In this document: positions 33,686-42,412 of the stretch, piece by piece
Layout of the letters: each line of letters begins with the position of its first letter
Position numbering within the stretch: position 1 is the first letter of the stretch
Source: Streptomyces acidiscabies
GTDB taxonomy: Bacteria; Actinomycetota; Actinomycetes; Streptomycetales; Streptomycetaceae
Assembly: GCF_020010905.1 (NCBI RefSeq)
Contig: NZ_JAGJBY010000001.1
Span: 5,290,001-5,354,000 of the forward strand
Length of the DNA stretch: 64,000 nt
Direction: 5' to 3'
Made by a program: the position numbers and the translations under genes
The notes under the pieces: model-generated
The model's database searches: none
The model's input: the letters and a program-made list of their open reading frames with translations, nothing else
What the model was told of the DNA's origin: nothing

Positions 33686-34882
33686 TCAAGCCGCTGCTGT
33701 GACAGGCGGTGCGGCTTGGTAACACGCTCCGTCGCGGATCATGGCCCACAGGACGTTGACCCGCCGGCGCGCAAGTGCCAGCAGTGCCTGTTTGTGGCCC
33801 TTCCCCTCAGCGCGTTTGCGTTGGTAGTACGCCTTCGAGGCCGGGCAACTCTTGAGGCTGGAGAGTGCAGAGAGATACATCGCGTTGAGCAGCGCACGGT
33901 GGAAGCGACGTGGTCGGCGCAGGTTGCCGCTGACGCGGCCGGAGTCGCGCGGAGTCGGCGCCAGGCCCGCGAAACCGGCGAGCCGGTCGGCGCTGCCGAA
34001 GGCGTCCATGTCACCGCCGGTGGCGGCCAGGAACACGGCACCCAATTGCTTGCCCATGCCGGGCAGGCTGAGGATCACCTCGGCGTGCGGATGTTCGCGA
34101 AACCGGGCCTCGATCAGGGTATCGACTTCCGCGATCTCCTCATCAAGGGCCATCACCCCCTTCGCGAGGCGGACCACCATCGCGGCGGCCAGCTTCTCGC
34201 CGGGCAGCGCGGTGTGCTGTGCTTCAGCGGCCTCCACCGCCGTCCTGGCGAGGGCCGCGGCGCTGCGGACCTTGCGGTTGCGCAGCCACGTCTCGATGCG
34301 CTTCGTGCCACTGCGACGGATCGCCGCCGGGGTCTGATAGCCCGTCAGCAGGACAACGGGCCCCTTGTTCGTCAACTCCAGTTCGCGCTCCAACGCCGGG
34401 AAAATTTCCAGCAGTTGGGCCCTCAACCGGTTGATCTGGCGAGTGCGGTCACACATCAGATCGGTGCGACGGCCGGTCAGGGTACGCAGGTCCACGGCGA
34501 TCTCGTCGCCGGGCCGCAGCAGGCCCAGGTCTCGGCGCATGCGGGCCTGGTCCGCGATGACAAAGGCGTCCTTGGCGTCCGTCTTGCCTTCACCCCGGTA
34601 GGAGGCCGAAGCGCGGTGCACGGTCAGGCCGGTGATGTAGACCATCAGCTGGTCGTGGCTGAGCAGCAACCCGATCAGCAGGGCGGCTCCGCCGTGGTTG
34701 AGGTCGACCGCCCACAGCACGTCGGCATCGAGGGCCAGGACGTCCCCGATCAGTTCCAGCAAAGCCGTCTCGTCGTTCAGGACCCGGCGGGACAGCAGGC
34801 GTTCGCCGCCCGTGTTGATCACCACGCAGTGGTGGTGTTCCTTACCGATATCCACTCCGGCCCATATCTGGGGCACGGTCAC
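33686..34882 (-). CDS. IS110-family DEDD transposase
   Basis: A 398-residue recombinase with the N-terminal RuvC-like domain (WAGVDIGKEHHHCVVI with the first Asp, LWAVDLNHGGAALLIG, and GEGKTDAKDAFVIADQAR with the last Asp residues) and the C-terminal Tnp20 domain (ILSLPGMGKQLGAVFLAATGG, AGFAGLAPTPRDSG with the conserved Ser). The frame is intact. GTG at 34882 follows GGCGGAGG. Enzymes of this family use an element-encoded bridge RNA to choose target and donor sites. Confidence 0.93.
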   Translation of the reverse strand: MTVPQIWAGVDIGKEHHHCVVINTGGERLLSRRVLNDETALLELIGDVLALDADVLWAVDLNHGGAALLIGLLLSHDQLMVYITGLTVHRASASYRGEGKTDAKDAFVIADQARMRRDLGLLRPGDEIAVDLRTLTGRRTDLMCDRTRQINRLRAQLLEIFPALERELELTNKGPVVLLTGYQTPAAIRRSGTKRIETWLRNRKVRSAAALARTAVEAAEAQHTALPGEKLAAAMVVRLAKGVMALDEEIAEVDTLIEARFREHPHAEVILSLPGMGKQLGAVFLAATGGDMDAFGSADRLAGFAGLAPTPRDSGRVSGNLRRPRRFHRALLNAMYLSALSSLKSCPASKAYYQRKRAEGKGHKQALLALARRRVNVLWAMIRDGACYQAAPPVTAAA

Positions 34883-35062
34883 CTCCGCCAGCTCGTCGCG
34901 CGTTCAAGGCCCAGCAGACGACCTCGCCGACGTTGCCCTACACAGCGATCGAGTCGCATCTCCCAATCGGCGGTCGAGTCGTCGCGGGGCTCCGGGCGGC
35001 CAAGCCTTTCCAGCCATCTCACGGCGCCGCCATGACAGCCATACCCAGAGCCCCCGGGCCCC
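34883..35062 (-). ncRNA. Candidate bridge-RNA region of the IS110 element
   Basis: In the IS110 group, the noncoding end upstream of the transposase encodes the bridge RNA. This 180-bp stretch is that position here and holds no plausible gene; it includes imperfect inverted runs such as CGATCGAGTCG and CGGTCGAGTCG. I have not folded it, so this is a position-based inference only. Confidence 0.35.
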
Positions 35063-35115
35063 GCTGATCTTACGAGTGACCAGTTCGAACCCAAGACAAG
35101 AAAGTAGGGCCGGTC

Positions 35116-36078
35116 ATGAGCACTCTCGGCACCGAAGCCGAACTCGACCTCGTACTCGAACGCAAGGAAGGGATCGCCGACGGCGTCGTACTGCTGACGC
35201 TGCGCGACCCGGCAGGCCGACCCCTGCCGGAATGGGAGCCGGGAGCACACATCGACCTGGTCCTGCGGGCCGACCTCGTCCGGCAGTACTCACTGTGCGG
35301 GGACCCGGCGGACCGGTCCCGCCTCCAGGTCGCGGTGCTGCGTGAACCGGAGAGCCGGGGCGGGTCGAGCCACGTACACGACGTGCTCACCGAAGGCGAG
35401 TTGGTGCGCGTACGCGGCCCGCGCAACCACTTCCCCCTCGTGAAGGCCAAGAGCTACCTGTTCATCGCGGGCGGCATCGGCGTCACCCCGATCCTCCCCA
35501 TGATCGCGGCCGTCGACGCGACCCGCGCGGACTGGCGCCTCGTCTACGGCGGCCGAACCCGAGCGTCGATGGCCTTCGCCGAGCCCCTGCGGCAGACGTA
35601 CGGAGACCGGGTGACCCTGCGACCGCAGGACGAGCACGGGCTGCTGGACCTGCCCGCCCTGCTCGGCAAGCCGCAACGGAAGACGGCCGTCTACACCTGC
35701 GGCCCGGAACCCCTGCTCGCGGCGGTCGAGGCCGGCTGCGCGAAGTGGCCGACCGGCGCCCTGCACCTGGAGCGCTTCGCCCCGAAAACGGACGCCACCA
35801 CCGGCCCGCTCACAACCTTCGAGGTCGAACTCGCCCAGAGCGGCCGGACGTTGAAGGTCTCCGAGGACATGTCCATCCTTGAGGCCGTAGCAGGGGCCGG
35901 CGTCTCGGTGATGACCTCGTGCGAGGAAGGCATCTGCGGAACCTGCGAAACGACGGTCCTCTCCGGCGAGATCGACCACCGAGACTCGGTCCTGAACGAG
36001 GAGGAACGCGAGGCGGGCGACACGATGATGATCTGCGTCTCCCGGGCCAAGGGGGACCGCCTGGTCCTGGACCTCTGA
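35116..36078 (+). CDS. VanB/PDR-type oxidoreductase with FMN, NAD and 2Fe-2S domains
   Basis: A 320-residue electron-transfer protein of the phthalate dioxygenase reductase type. The flavin domain has RQYSLCGDPADRS, the NAD domain FIAGGIGVTPILPM and YTCGPEPLL, and the C-terminal plant-type ferredoxin domain CEEGICGTCETTVLSG followed by a fourth Cys in MMICVSRAK. No oxygenase component lies nearby. Catabolic reductive dehalogenases carry a reductase of this kind as a fused C-terminal domain, so a partnership with the Fe-S/SCP2 protein is attractive but inferred. ATG at 35116 lies 18 bp after AAGAAAG and the start is fixed by homology. It is now separated from that gene by the IS110 element. 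Confidence 0.88.
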   Translation: MSTLGTEAELDLVLERKEGIADGVVLLTLRDPAGRPLPEWEPGAHIDLVLRADLVRQYSLCGDPADRSRLQVAVLREPESRGGSSHVHDVLTEGELVRVRGPRNHFPLVKAKSYLFIAGGIGVTPILPMIAAVDATRADWRLVYGGRTRASMAFAEPLRQTYGDRVTLRPQDEHGLLDLPALLGKPQRKTAVYTCGPEPLLAAVEAGCAKWPTGALHLERFAPKTDATTGPLTTFEVELAQSGRTLKVSEDMSILEAVAGAGVSVMTSCEEGICGTCETTVLSGEIDHRDSVLNEEEREAGDTMMICVSRAKGDRLVLDL

Positions 36079-36117
36079 TCCGTTCCCGGGAAAGCATGTG
36101 GATCCGGGGCCAGGGCC

Positions 36118-37020
36118 CTACGTCTGCGGGAACAGGCGCAGGGCGTTCGCCGTCGTCAGTGAGCGCCACGTGGTGCCGTCGGCCGGTGGGGCGGCCGTGT
36201 CGATCGTCGAGATGTGGGCGTCGGCGAGCGGCGCCGGCGTCCAGCAGTAGTCGCTGCCGAAGAGTACGCGGTCGGGGCCGACGAGCTTCAGCAGGGCCGG
36301 AACCTGGCGTGGGAAGGCCGTACCCGCCATGTCGTAGTACAGGGACCCCAGTTGTTGTACGGCGTCACGCGGGGGAGCCTCGTGCGGCGGCACGAAGAGG
36401 TGCATGAACTCGTTGATGCGGTCGGCCAGGACCGGGAGCGCGCCTCCGCAGTGCGGGACGATCACCCGCAGGTTCGGGTGCCGGGTCAGGACGCCCGCCA
36501 TCACCAGGTCCGTGACGGTGCGGGCCGTGTCGAAGATGTATTCGACCATCGGGCGGGGCCTGCCGAGTGCGGACTGTTCCCAGCACACGGGGGAGGTGGG
36601 GTGCAGGAAGACCACGGCCTTCCGGCGGTCCAGCTCCGCGAACACCGGCTCCAGGCGTTCGTTGCCCAGGTACACGCCGTGGGTGTGGGTCAGCAACGCC
36701 ACGCCGTCGGCGGCCAGTTGGTCGTAGGCGTAGGCGATCTCCGCCAGTGCGCTGTCCACGTCCGGCAGCGGAAGCGACACGAAGGTGCCGAAGCGGCCCC
36801 GGTGGTCGCGCGCCATGTCGGCGGTGTACTCGTTCACACGCCGGGCCAGGAAACGGGCCGCCTTGTCGTCACCGAAGTGCACGCCGGGGGAGGACAGGGA
36901 GAGCATCGCGGTCTCGATGCCGTTGCGGTCCATTAGCTCCAGATGGTCGCGCACGGACCACGACGGCCAGCCGCCCATGCCGTCGGGGTAGGCGTGGACG
37001 TCGATGAGGCCAGAGGCCAT
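36118..37020 (-). CDS. Amidohydrolase 2-family protein with a damaged N-terminal metal motif
   Basis: A 300-residue TIM-barrel protein of the ACMSD/6-methylsalicylate decarboxylase type: LSSPGVHFGDD, HPNLRVIVPHCGGALPVLADRI, and the late DRVLFGSDYCWTPAP with its catalytic Asp are present, as is FLHPTSPVCWEQ. The N-terminal HxH metal pair, normally DVHAH or similar followed by some 15 residues, reads LIDVHAYPDGMGGWPSW, so the second His and a short stretch appear to be deleted. Activity is therefore doubtful. ATG at 37020 is the natural start. It converges on the reductase gene. Confidence 0.78.
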   Translation of the reverse strand: MASGLIDVHAYPDGMGGWPSWSVRDHLELMDRNGIETAMLSLSSPGVHFGDDKAARFLARRVNEYTADMARDHRGRFGTFVSLPLPDVDSALAEIAYAYDQLAADGVALLTHTHGVYLGNERLEPVFAELDRRKAVVFLHPTSPVCWEQSALGRPRPMVEYIFDTARTVTDLVMAGVLTRHPNLRVIVPHCGGALPVLADRINEFMHLFVPPHEAPPRDAVQQLGSLYYDMAGTAFPRQVPALLKLVGPDRVLFGSDYCWTPAPLADAHISTIDTAAPPADGTTWRSLTTANALRLFPQT

Positions 37021-37054
37021 GGCGGCGAGCTTTCTTCTCGTGGGCCGGGGTCCG

Positions 37055-37555
37055 CTACTCCGCCTGTTCGCCTCCGGCCAGCCGGACTTCTTCGTTGTCC
37101 AGGGTCGCTTGGAGCCGGCGGAGCACGGTGTCGTCGATCCGCGCCTCGTCCCTCAGTCGGACGACGGTCGCGCGCTTCGTAGCGATGAGGGCGAGGCGGA
37201 GGTCGGTGTAGTGGCGGTTGCGGAGCAGGGCGGGACTGTCGCCCGTGCCCGCGCTCCGCGCCCGTACGGTCGCCAGCGTCCCGGCGAGGATCTGCTCCTC
37301 GTCGACGGACGTGTCCCGAGGCAGCCGGGCCCAGCGCACCACGCCCGGCAGCAGCAGCCCCTGCACCACGAGGGTCACCACGACCGCGAGGACGCCCGAG
37401 GCGTGGATCAACTCGGCCAGCAGATACGCCGTGAACGGGGCGAGAATCATGACGAGGTCCAGCCGCCGTCGCAGGTTCATGTTGACCCGGGCGCCCCCGA
37501 CACCACCGACCACGAAGCCTTCTGCCAGCCCACCCGGCAGAGTTACGAAGCTCAA
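37055..37555 (-). pseudogene. Remnant of a CPA1-type sodium/proton antiporter
   Basis: Of a protein normally over 500 residues only about 130 remain: MILAPFTAYLLAELIHASGVLAVVV, joined directly to TLVVQGLLLPGVVRWARLPRDTSVDEEQ, and the cytoplasmic tail to the end. In intact NhaP-type antiporters these membrane pieces are separated by several more helices. The N-terminal transport helices are missing, and LRRRLDLVMIL shows another short deletion. The frame is open, but the product could not transport ions. Confidence 0.7.
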
Positions 37556-37742
37556 GCGCGCGGGATCCTAGCAAAATGGTCGGCAGGCGACGCTAAAGAT
37601 TCGACCAAATAGGTCCATTGGATGAAGGCGGGCTGTTTCGCCGGACAATGCGCGGCGATGGCCCGGACAATCTTGATCGAGGTGCGTTCCGCCCCGGGCG
37701 TCGTGTTCCGTCACCCGGGCGTCCACTAACCCTGGAGTATCC

Positions 37743-38786
37743 ATGCGACACGCTGTCTCCCGCCCGCGCACACGAGCCCTGGCCCTAGGGCTCACACTCG
37801 CCGCGGCCACGCTCTTACCTGCTGGCTCCGCCGGAGCGGCCGACGAATACGAGTGGGCCGCGCTCGGCGACTCCTTCACCGCCGGCGTCTTCGTCGGCGA
37901 TCCACAGCCCCCGCTGGGTGATCCGGCGCAGGACGGCTGCGCAAGGACCAGCGGCTCCTACCCCAGCCTGGTCGAACGGAGATTCACCGAGGTCCCGCCG
38001 GGCAAGCACGTCCGCCTGACCAACGTCGCGTGCAGCAGCGCCGTCATCGCGAACATCGCCAAGGTCAAGCAGACACCGATCAGCCCGGTCGAGACCCCGC
38101 CCGGCGGCTGGCCCGCGGTGGACACGCAGATCGAGCGGGCCGGGCTCGACGACGGGACCGACATCGTCACCATCGCCATCGGCGGCAACAGCCTGCCCTT
38201 CGGCGACATCTTCCCCAAATGCCTCGAACTGGGCGCGGCCGACCAGTCCTGCCGCGCGTACTTCACCAACCCGCCCGCCGGGGTGGAGAGCGTCGGGGAG
38301 AGGCTCGCCCGGGTCCAGAGCGAGTACACCGAGATGCTGGCCGAGGTGCACCGGGCCGCGCCCAACGCCAAGGTGATCAACATCGGCTACCCGACCATCA
38401 TGCCGACCCGGGGCAGCGCCTGTGACCGAGGGTCCCTCACCGAACTCGACACGACCACCCACGCCGACGTCGACTGGCTCCGAGACGGCGTCCTCAAGCC
38501 GCTGAACAAGACGCTCCAGCGGGCCTCGGCGTCCTTCGGTGACCGCTACGTCAACGTCTTCTCGTCCAGCGAGGGCCACGACGTCTGTCAGCCCGAGGGC
38601 ACCAAGTGGATGGAAGGGATCTGCGGCGACGCCGCCGACTACTGGCCCACCACGTTCCCCGGCACCGGGGTGGAGTGCGCTCCCATCGACAAGCACGCCA
38701 CGATGATCCACCCCAACGCAGCGGGACACGCCAACACCGCCGTCCACGTGGAGCGGGCGATCCGCCTGGCCCTCCGCCAGCACTGA
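37743..38786 (+). CDS. Secreted SGNH/GDSL lipase
   Basis: A 347-residue exported hydrolase. The signal peptide runs MRHAVSRPRTRALALGLTLAAATLLPAGSAGAA, cleaved near residue 33. The catalytic blocks are WAALGDSFTAG (block I Ser), VACSSAVIANI (block II), VTIAIGGNSLPF (block III Asn) and MIHPNAAGHANTA (block V, catalytic His, the Asp normally two or three residues upstream replaced by Met-Ile). Six or more Cys suggest disulfides, as in the Streptomyces rimosus lipase type. ATG at 37743 follows CCTGGAG. It appears monocistronic and lies just outside the pactamycin cluster. Confidence 0.87.
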   Translation: MRHAVSRPRTRALALGLTLAAATLLPAGSAGAADEYEWAALGDSFTAGVFVGDPQPPLGDPAQDGCARTSGSYPSLVERRFTEVPPGKHVRLTNVACSSAVIANIAKVKQTPISPVETPPGGWPAVDTQIERAGLDDGTDIVTIAIGGNSLPFGDIFPKCLELGAADQSCRAYFTNPPAGVESVGERLARVQSEYTEMLAEVHRAAPNAKVINIGYPTIMPTRGSACDRGSLTELDTTTHADVDWLRDGVLKPLNKTLQRASASFGDRYVNVFSSSEGHDVCQPEGTKWMEGICGDAADYWPTTFPGTGVECAPIDKHATMIHPNAAGHANTAVHVERAIRLALRQH

Positions 38787-38826
38787 CCGAACCCTGACGC
38801 CGGAGCCCGGTCCGACGGCTCCGGCG

Positions 38827-39315
38827 TCAGGCCGGCAGCAGCGCTTCGATCCGGGCGATGACGTCAGGGGCGTCCGGCTTGACGCGTGACCCGATGCGCT
38901 GGACCACCGTCCCGTCGGCCGAGACGAGGAACTTCTCGAAGTTCCACTCGACGTCCCCGCCCACCCCGCGTCCGTCGTGGGCGGCGGTGAGGATCTCGTA
39001 GACCGGATGCCGCCGCGCACCGTTCACGTCCACCTTCTCGAAGAGCGGGAAGGTGACGTCGTACGTGGTCGAGCAGAACTCCTGGATCTCCTCGGAGGTG
39101 CCCGGCTCCTGCTGCCCGAACTGGTTGCAGGGGAAACCCAGGACAGTGAACCCGCGAGGCCCGTAGCGCCGGTGCAGTTCTTCGAGCGCCGCGTACTGCG
39201 GTGTGCGCCCGCACCGCGAGGCCACGTTCACCACGAGAAGGACCTTGCCCCGGTAGGGGCTCAGATCACCGGGCTCCCCGGCGAGTGTGCGGACGGGGAT
39301 GTTGTACAGGGACAT
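38827..39315 (-). CDS. Glutathione peroxidase-family thiol peroxidase
   Basis: A 162-residue thioredoxin-fold peroxidase. The active Cys is in VNVASRCGRTPQYAALEELH (selenocysteine in animal GPx), with the partner motifs LGFPCNQFGQQEPG (Gln) and WNFEKFLV (Trp-Asn). The second Cys suggests a thioredoxin-linked mechanism; the usual reductant in Streptomyces is not glutathione. ATG at 39315 is the natural start. It lies 36 bp after the aminotransferase gene on the same strand, so it could be read through from the ptmB-ptmA operon, but nothing in pactamycin chemistry requires it. Confidence 0.9.
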   Translation of the reverse strand: MSLYNIPVRTLAGEPGDLSPYRGKVLLVVNVASRCGRTPQYAALEELHRRYGPRGFTVLGFPCNQFGQQEPGTSEEIQEFCSTTYDVTFPLFEKVDVNGARRHPVYEILTAAHDGRGVGGDVEWNFEKFLVSADGTVVQRIGSRVKPDAPDVIARIEALLPA

Positions 39316-39350
39316 GTCGCTCCGCTCGTATCAATGACGGCCGGGATCGT

Positions 39351-40538
39351 TCAGCCGGCCGGGTAGCTCTTGCGGAAGGCGGTGACGACGGCGTCGACGT
39401 CCTCGTCGGTCATGGCGGCGCCCAGCCCGATGGTGACGGAGCGGCCGAGGAGCCCCTCGCTGATCCGGAAGCGCGGAGGGCGCTCCCACTCCACACCCCA
39501 GGGCGTCCGCCCCTCCCGTACGGCGCGGTTGGCCGTGACCGGCTGCCCCTGGTACATCGTGTGGGCCGGGACACCGGCGGCGTTCAGGTCGGCGACGAAG
39601 GCGCGCGCCTGGAGCCGGGAGTCGAGGAACAGCGTGAGGTCGCCGCCCGACCCCTCCTCGTCCGGCAGCCGCCGCCAGCGGACCGGCAGATCGGCGACCT
39701 CGCCGCGTACCCGGCGTGCCACGTCCCGCAGCCGTCGGCACATGGGGGCCAGCCGGGGGAGCTGCGCGGACAGGACGGCCGCCGTCAGCTCGGTCATGCG
39801 CAGGTTGACGCCGACGAACGGCGGGCCGTCGCCGCTCCCGCGCGTCGCGCCCTTGGAGGTGGTGAACTGGCCGCCCTGGTCCTGGTACCGGGCCACCCGG
39901 TCGTACACGTCGGCGTCGGCCGTGGTGACCGCGCCGCCCTCGCCGGCGGTGATGTTCTTGTCGAGCTGGAAGCTGAACGCGCCCGCGTCGCCGAGGCTGC
40001 CGACGGGCCGCCCCCGGTACCGGACGCCGGCGGCCTGGGCCGCGTCCTCGATCACCCGCAGTCCGCGTCGCCGCGCGACCTCCAGGAGCGGGTCCATGTC
40101 GGCGGCGACGTTGCCCAGGTGCACCGGCATGACCCCCCAGGTCCGCTCGGTGATCCGCTCCTCCAGCAGCGTGGGGTCCAGGGTCAGCGAGTCGTCGACC
40201 TCGGCGAAGACGGGGACGGCGCGGGCGGCGACGACGGCGCCGACGCTGCCGACGAAGGTCACGGCGGGCACGATCACCTCGGCCCCGGCCGGTATCCCGA
40301 GGCCGATCATCGCGGCGGTGAGCGCGGCGGTGCCCGAGGACACGGCGACGGTGTGCGCGACCCCGGCGGCCTCGGAGAACGCGGCCTCGAACCGGTCGGT
40401 CCGGTGGCCCAGGTCCGGCCCGTAGTAACGGAACAGCGACCGCGACCGGATCACCTCCAGGGCGGCGGCCTCCTCCTCGTCGCCCCACAGGGCGAGGGCC
40501 CGCCAGGTCTCGTACCGCATCCCCGGGGCGTCCGTCAC
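39351..40538 (-). CDS. ptmA: DegT/DnrJ/EryC1/StrS-type PLP aminotransferase, PtmA
   Basis: A 395-residue sugar/cyclitol aminotransferase. Features are FRYYGPDLGHRTDRFEAAF, VAVSSGTAALTAAMIGLG (phosphate binding), VIVPAVTFVGSV, IEDAAQAAGVRYRGR and the PLP lysine in GAFSFQLDKNITAGEGGAV. In pactamycin biosynthesis it is expected to aminate the cyclopentitol or its sugar precursor. GTG at 40538 overlaps the ptmB stop (GTGA). This is the left border of the cluster by recognisable function. Symbols for this and the following genes are assigned from matching gene order and families recalled from the literature. Confidence 0.85.
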   Translation of the reverse strand: MTDAPGMRYETWRALALWGDEEEAAALEVIRSRSLFRYYGPDLGHRTDRFEAAFSEAAGVAHTVAVSSGTAALTAAMIGLGIPAGAEVIVPAVTFVGSVGAVVAARAVPVFAEVDDSLTLDPTLLEERITERTWGVMPVHLGNVAADMDPLLEVARRRGLRVIEDAAQAAGVRYRGRPVGSLGDAGAFSFQLDKNITAGEGGAVTTADADVYDRVARYQDQGGQFTTSKGATRGSGDGPPFVGVNLRMTELTAAVLSAQLPRLAPMCRRLRDVARRVRGEVADLPVRWRRLPDEEGSGGDLTLFLDSRLQARAFVADLNAAGVPAHTMYQGQPVTANRAVREGRTPWGVEWERPPRFRISEGLLGRSVTIGLGAAMTDEDVDAVVTAFRKSYPAG

Positions 40539-42241
40539 GCGCCCGCCTCCGTCACCGTGTCGAGGTCCGTCGCGCTGTGCGCCACCACGAAGTCCTCCAG
40601 GAAGAGGTAGTCGAGCTGGCTCGGCCCGAAGAAGGCGAGCGCCTGCTCGGGGGTCTCCACGATCGGCTCGCCGCGGTCGTTGAAGGAGGTGTTGAGCACC
40701 ACGGGTACGGAGGTGAGTTCGCCGAACCGTTCCACCAGTTCGTAGAAGGCGCCGTTGGCCTCCGGCGTCAGCGTCTGGACCCGCGCCGTGCCGTCCACGT
40801 GGGTGATGGCCGGCACCTCCTGGCGCTTGTCGTCCCGCACCGGCGCGACGAGCAGCATGTACGGCGACTCGATGGCGAGGTCGAAGTACTCGGCGGCCCG
40901 GTGGGCCAGGACTGCGGGGGCGAACGGACGGAACGCCTCGCGGTGCTTGACCTTGCTGTTGAGGATGTCCTTCATCTCCGCGCGGCGCGGGTCGGCGAGG
41001 ATGCTGCGGTGGCCGAGGGCGCGCGGCCCGAACTCCGAGCCCCCGGTGAACCAGCCGATGAGCGCGCCCTGCGGCAGCAGGCCGGCGGCCAGCCGGGCGG
41101 GCCGTTCCACCCGGCGGTGGGGCAGGCCCGAGGCGTCGAGCGCGCGCTGGATCTCCTCGGTGGTGTACCGGCGGCCGAGGTAGGTGTGGCGCTGCGGCCG
41201 GGGGGCTGTGCTGGGGGCCTTCGGACCACGCTGCCGGGGTTGTTCGCCGAGGACGTGGTAGCCGTAGTAGGCGCAGCCGACCGCGCAGCCGTTGTCGCCC
41301 GCTGCGGGCTGGGCGAAGACGTCGGTGAACGGCGTGTGCCGCAGGATCTTGCCGTTGGCGACCGAGTTGAGGACGACACCGCCGGCCAGGCACAGGCGGG
41401 TGAGACCGGTCTCCCGGTGCAGCCAGCCGGCGGCGTGCAGGACGGCGGTCTCCAGCAGGTCCTGGGCGGCCCAGGCGAGGTCGGCGCCGCGCGCGAAGCG
41501 CTCGTCCCCCTCAAGGCCGTCCAGTGCGTGCTCGACGAAGTCCAGCAGTCCGCCGTCCTTGAGGTGCAGCTCGAAGCGGCCCTCCGGCAGCAGGGCGAGG
41601 TGGCGCCGGAATTCCGCCCGGTAGCGGTCGGTCCCGTAGGGCGCCAGGCCCATGGTCTTGCCGTCCTCGGTCAGGTACCAGGGGCCCTCCTCGTAGAGGG
41701 TGAAGCCGATGGCCCTGCTGACCGCCTTGTACATGAAGCCCAGCGAGTGGTCGCTGTCCCCGGCCTGGTAGACCCGGGCCTCCCGCAGCCCGTCGGTGCT
41801 CCAGTTGGTCCCGTACACCTTGGAGATCTCGGTGATCTCCGTGCCGTTGCCGACCGACATGGTCAGGGTCTCGACGCCCTGGCCCTCGAACAGGCTGCCC
41901 GCCCCGTCGACCACGAGGACCGCGGCCTCGGGGAAGGGGGAGGGGAGGAAGGCGCTGGCGGCGTGCGCCAGGTGATGGCGGATGAGCGTCGTCCGGCTGC
42001 GGAACGGGAAATAACAGCTGGGCAGCAGGGTGTCGTCCGCGACGATCGCGTCCACGTCGGCGAGACGCACCTCGTGTGTCGTCAGGCAGTATCGCCAGCA
42101 CTGGTTCGCCAGCGAATTCACATTGACCGCGTATTTGCGGCGCCTCAGCCGCTCCTCTTCAATACCGACGGCGATCTCGCCGTTCTCGACGAGACAGGCA
42201 GAGAAATCGTGGTTGGAACCGCCGAGCCCCAGAGCGAGCAT
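40535..42241 (-). CDS. ptmB: Carbamoyltransferase (NodU/TobZ family), PtmB
   Basis: A 568-residue enzyme with the N-terminal YrdC-less Kae1-like ATPase half (LGLGGSNHDFSACLVENG, IRHHLAHAASAFLPSPF with the metal-binding His pair, LVVDGAGSLFEGQG, LCLAGGVVLNSVANGKIL) and the C-terminal domain (GWFTGGSEFGPRALGHRSILADPR, FRPFAPAVL, NTSFNDRGEPIV). It makes carbamoyladenylate from carbamoyl phosphate and transfers it to an acceptor; in pactamycin this would begin the dimethylurea group. It starts at 42241, divergent from ptmC with 171 bp between them. Confidence 0.87.
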   Translation of the reverse strand: MLALGLGGSNHDFSACLVENGEIAVGIEEERLRRRKYAVNVNSLANQCWRYCLTTHEVRLADVDAIVADDTLLPSCYFPFRSRTTLIRHHLAHAASAFLPSPFPEAAVLVVDGAGSLFEGQGVETLTMSVGNGTEITEISKVYGTNWSTDGLREARVYQAGDSDHSLGFMYKAVSRAIGFTLYEEGPWYLTEDGKTMGLAPYGTDRYRAEFRRHLALLPEGRFELHLKDGGLLDFVEHALDGLEGDERFARGADLAWAAQDLLETAVLHAAGWLHRETGLTRLCLAGGVVLNSVANGKILRHTPFTDVFAQPAAGDNGCAVGCAYYGYHVLGEQPRQRGPKAPSTAPRPQRHTYLGRRYTTEEIQRALDASGLPHRRVERPARLAAGLLPQGALIGWFTGGSEFGPRALGHRSILADPRRAEMKDILNSKVKHREAFRPFAPAVLAHRAAEYFDLAIESPYMLLVAPVRDDKRQEVPAITHVDGTARVQTLTPEANGAFYELVERFGELTSVPVVLNTSFNDRGEPIVETPEQALAFFGPSQLDYLFLEDFVVAHSATDLDTVTEAGA

Positions 42242-42412
42242 ACTGCCGTCCTTACTCCCGGTGCAGGTCTGCGGATTTGGCGAGTACGTGGGGCGTAAGG
42301 TTACCCGGTCGCAACGAGTCAGTCAGCAGGCGGATATGAGCCATCCTCGGGCCGGATCAAGTCGACTTCCGGCCGAACGACAACGCCCTCGGTAACGTTC
42401 ATTGCCCCTGTC

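Larger units (their letters stand above)
33679..35062 (-). mobile_element. IS110-family insertion sequence, about 1.4 kb; borders inferred
   Basis: The element carries one DEDD transposase gene and, as usual for IS110, shows no terminal inverted repeats. The hexamer GCTGAT occurs at 33679-33684 and again at 35063-35068, consistent with a short core sequence left at both junctions; the borders given rest on this and could be off. Removing it leaves a 92-bp gap between the Fe-S/SCP2 gene and the reductase at 35116, both on the plus strand, so it probably split an operon. It is oriented against them. Confidence 0.7.
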
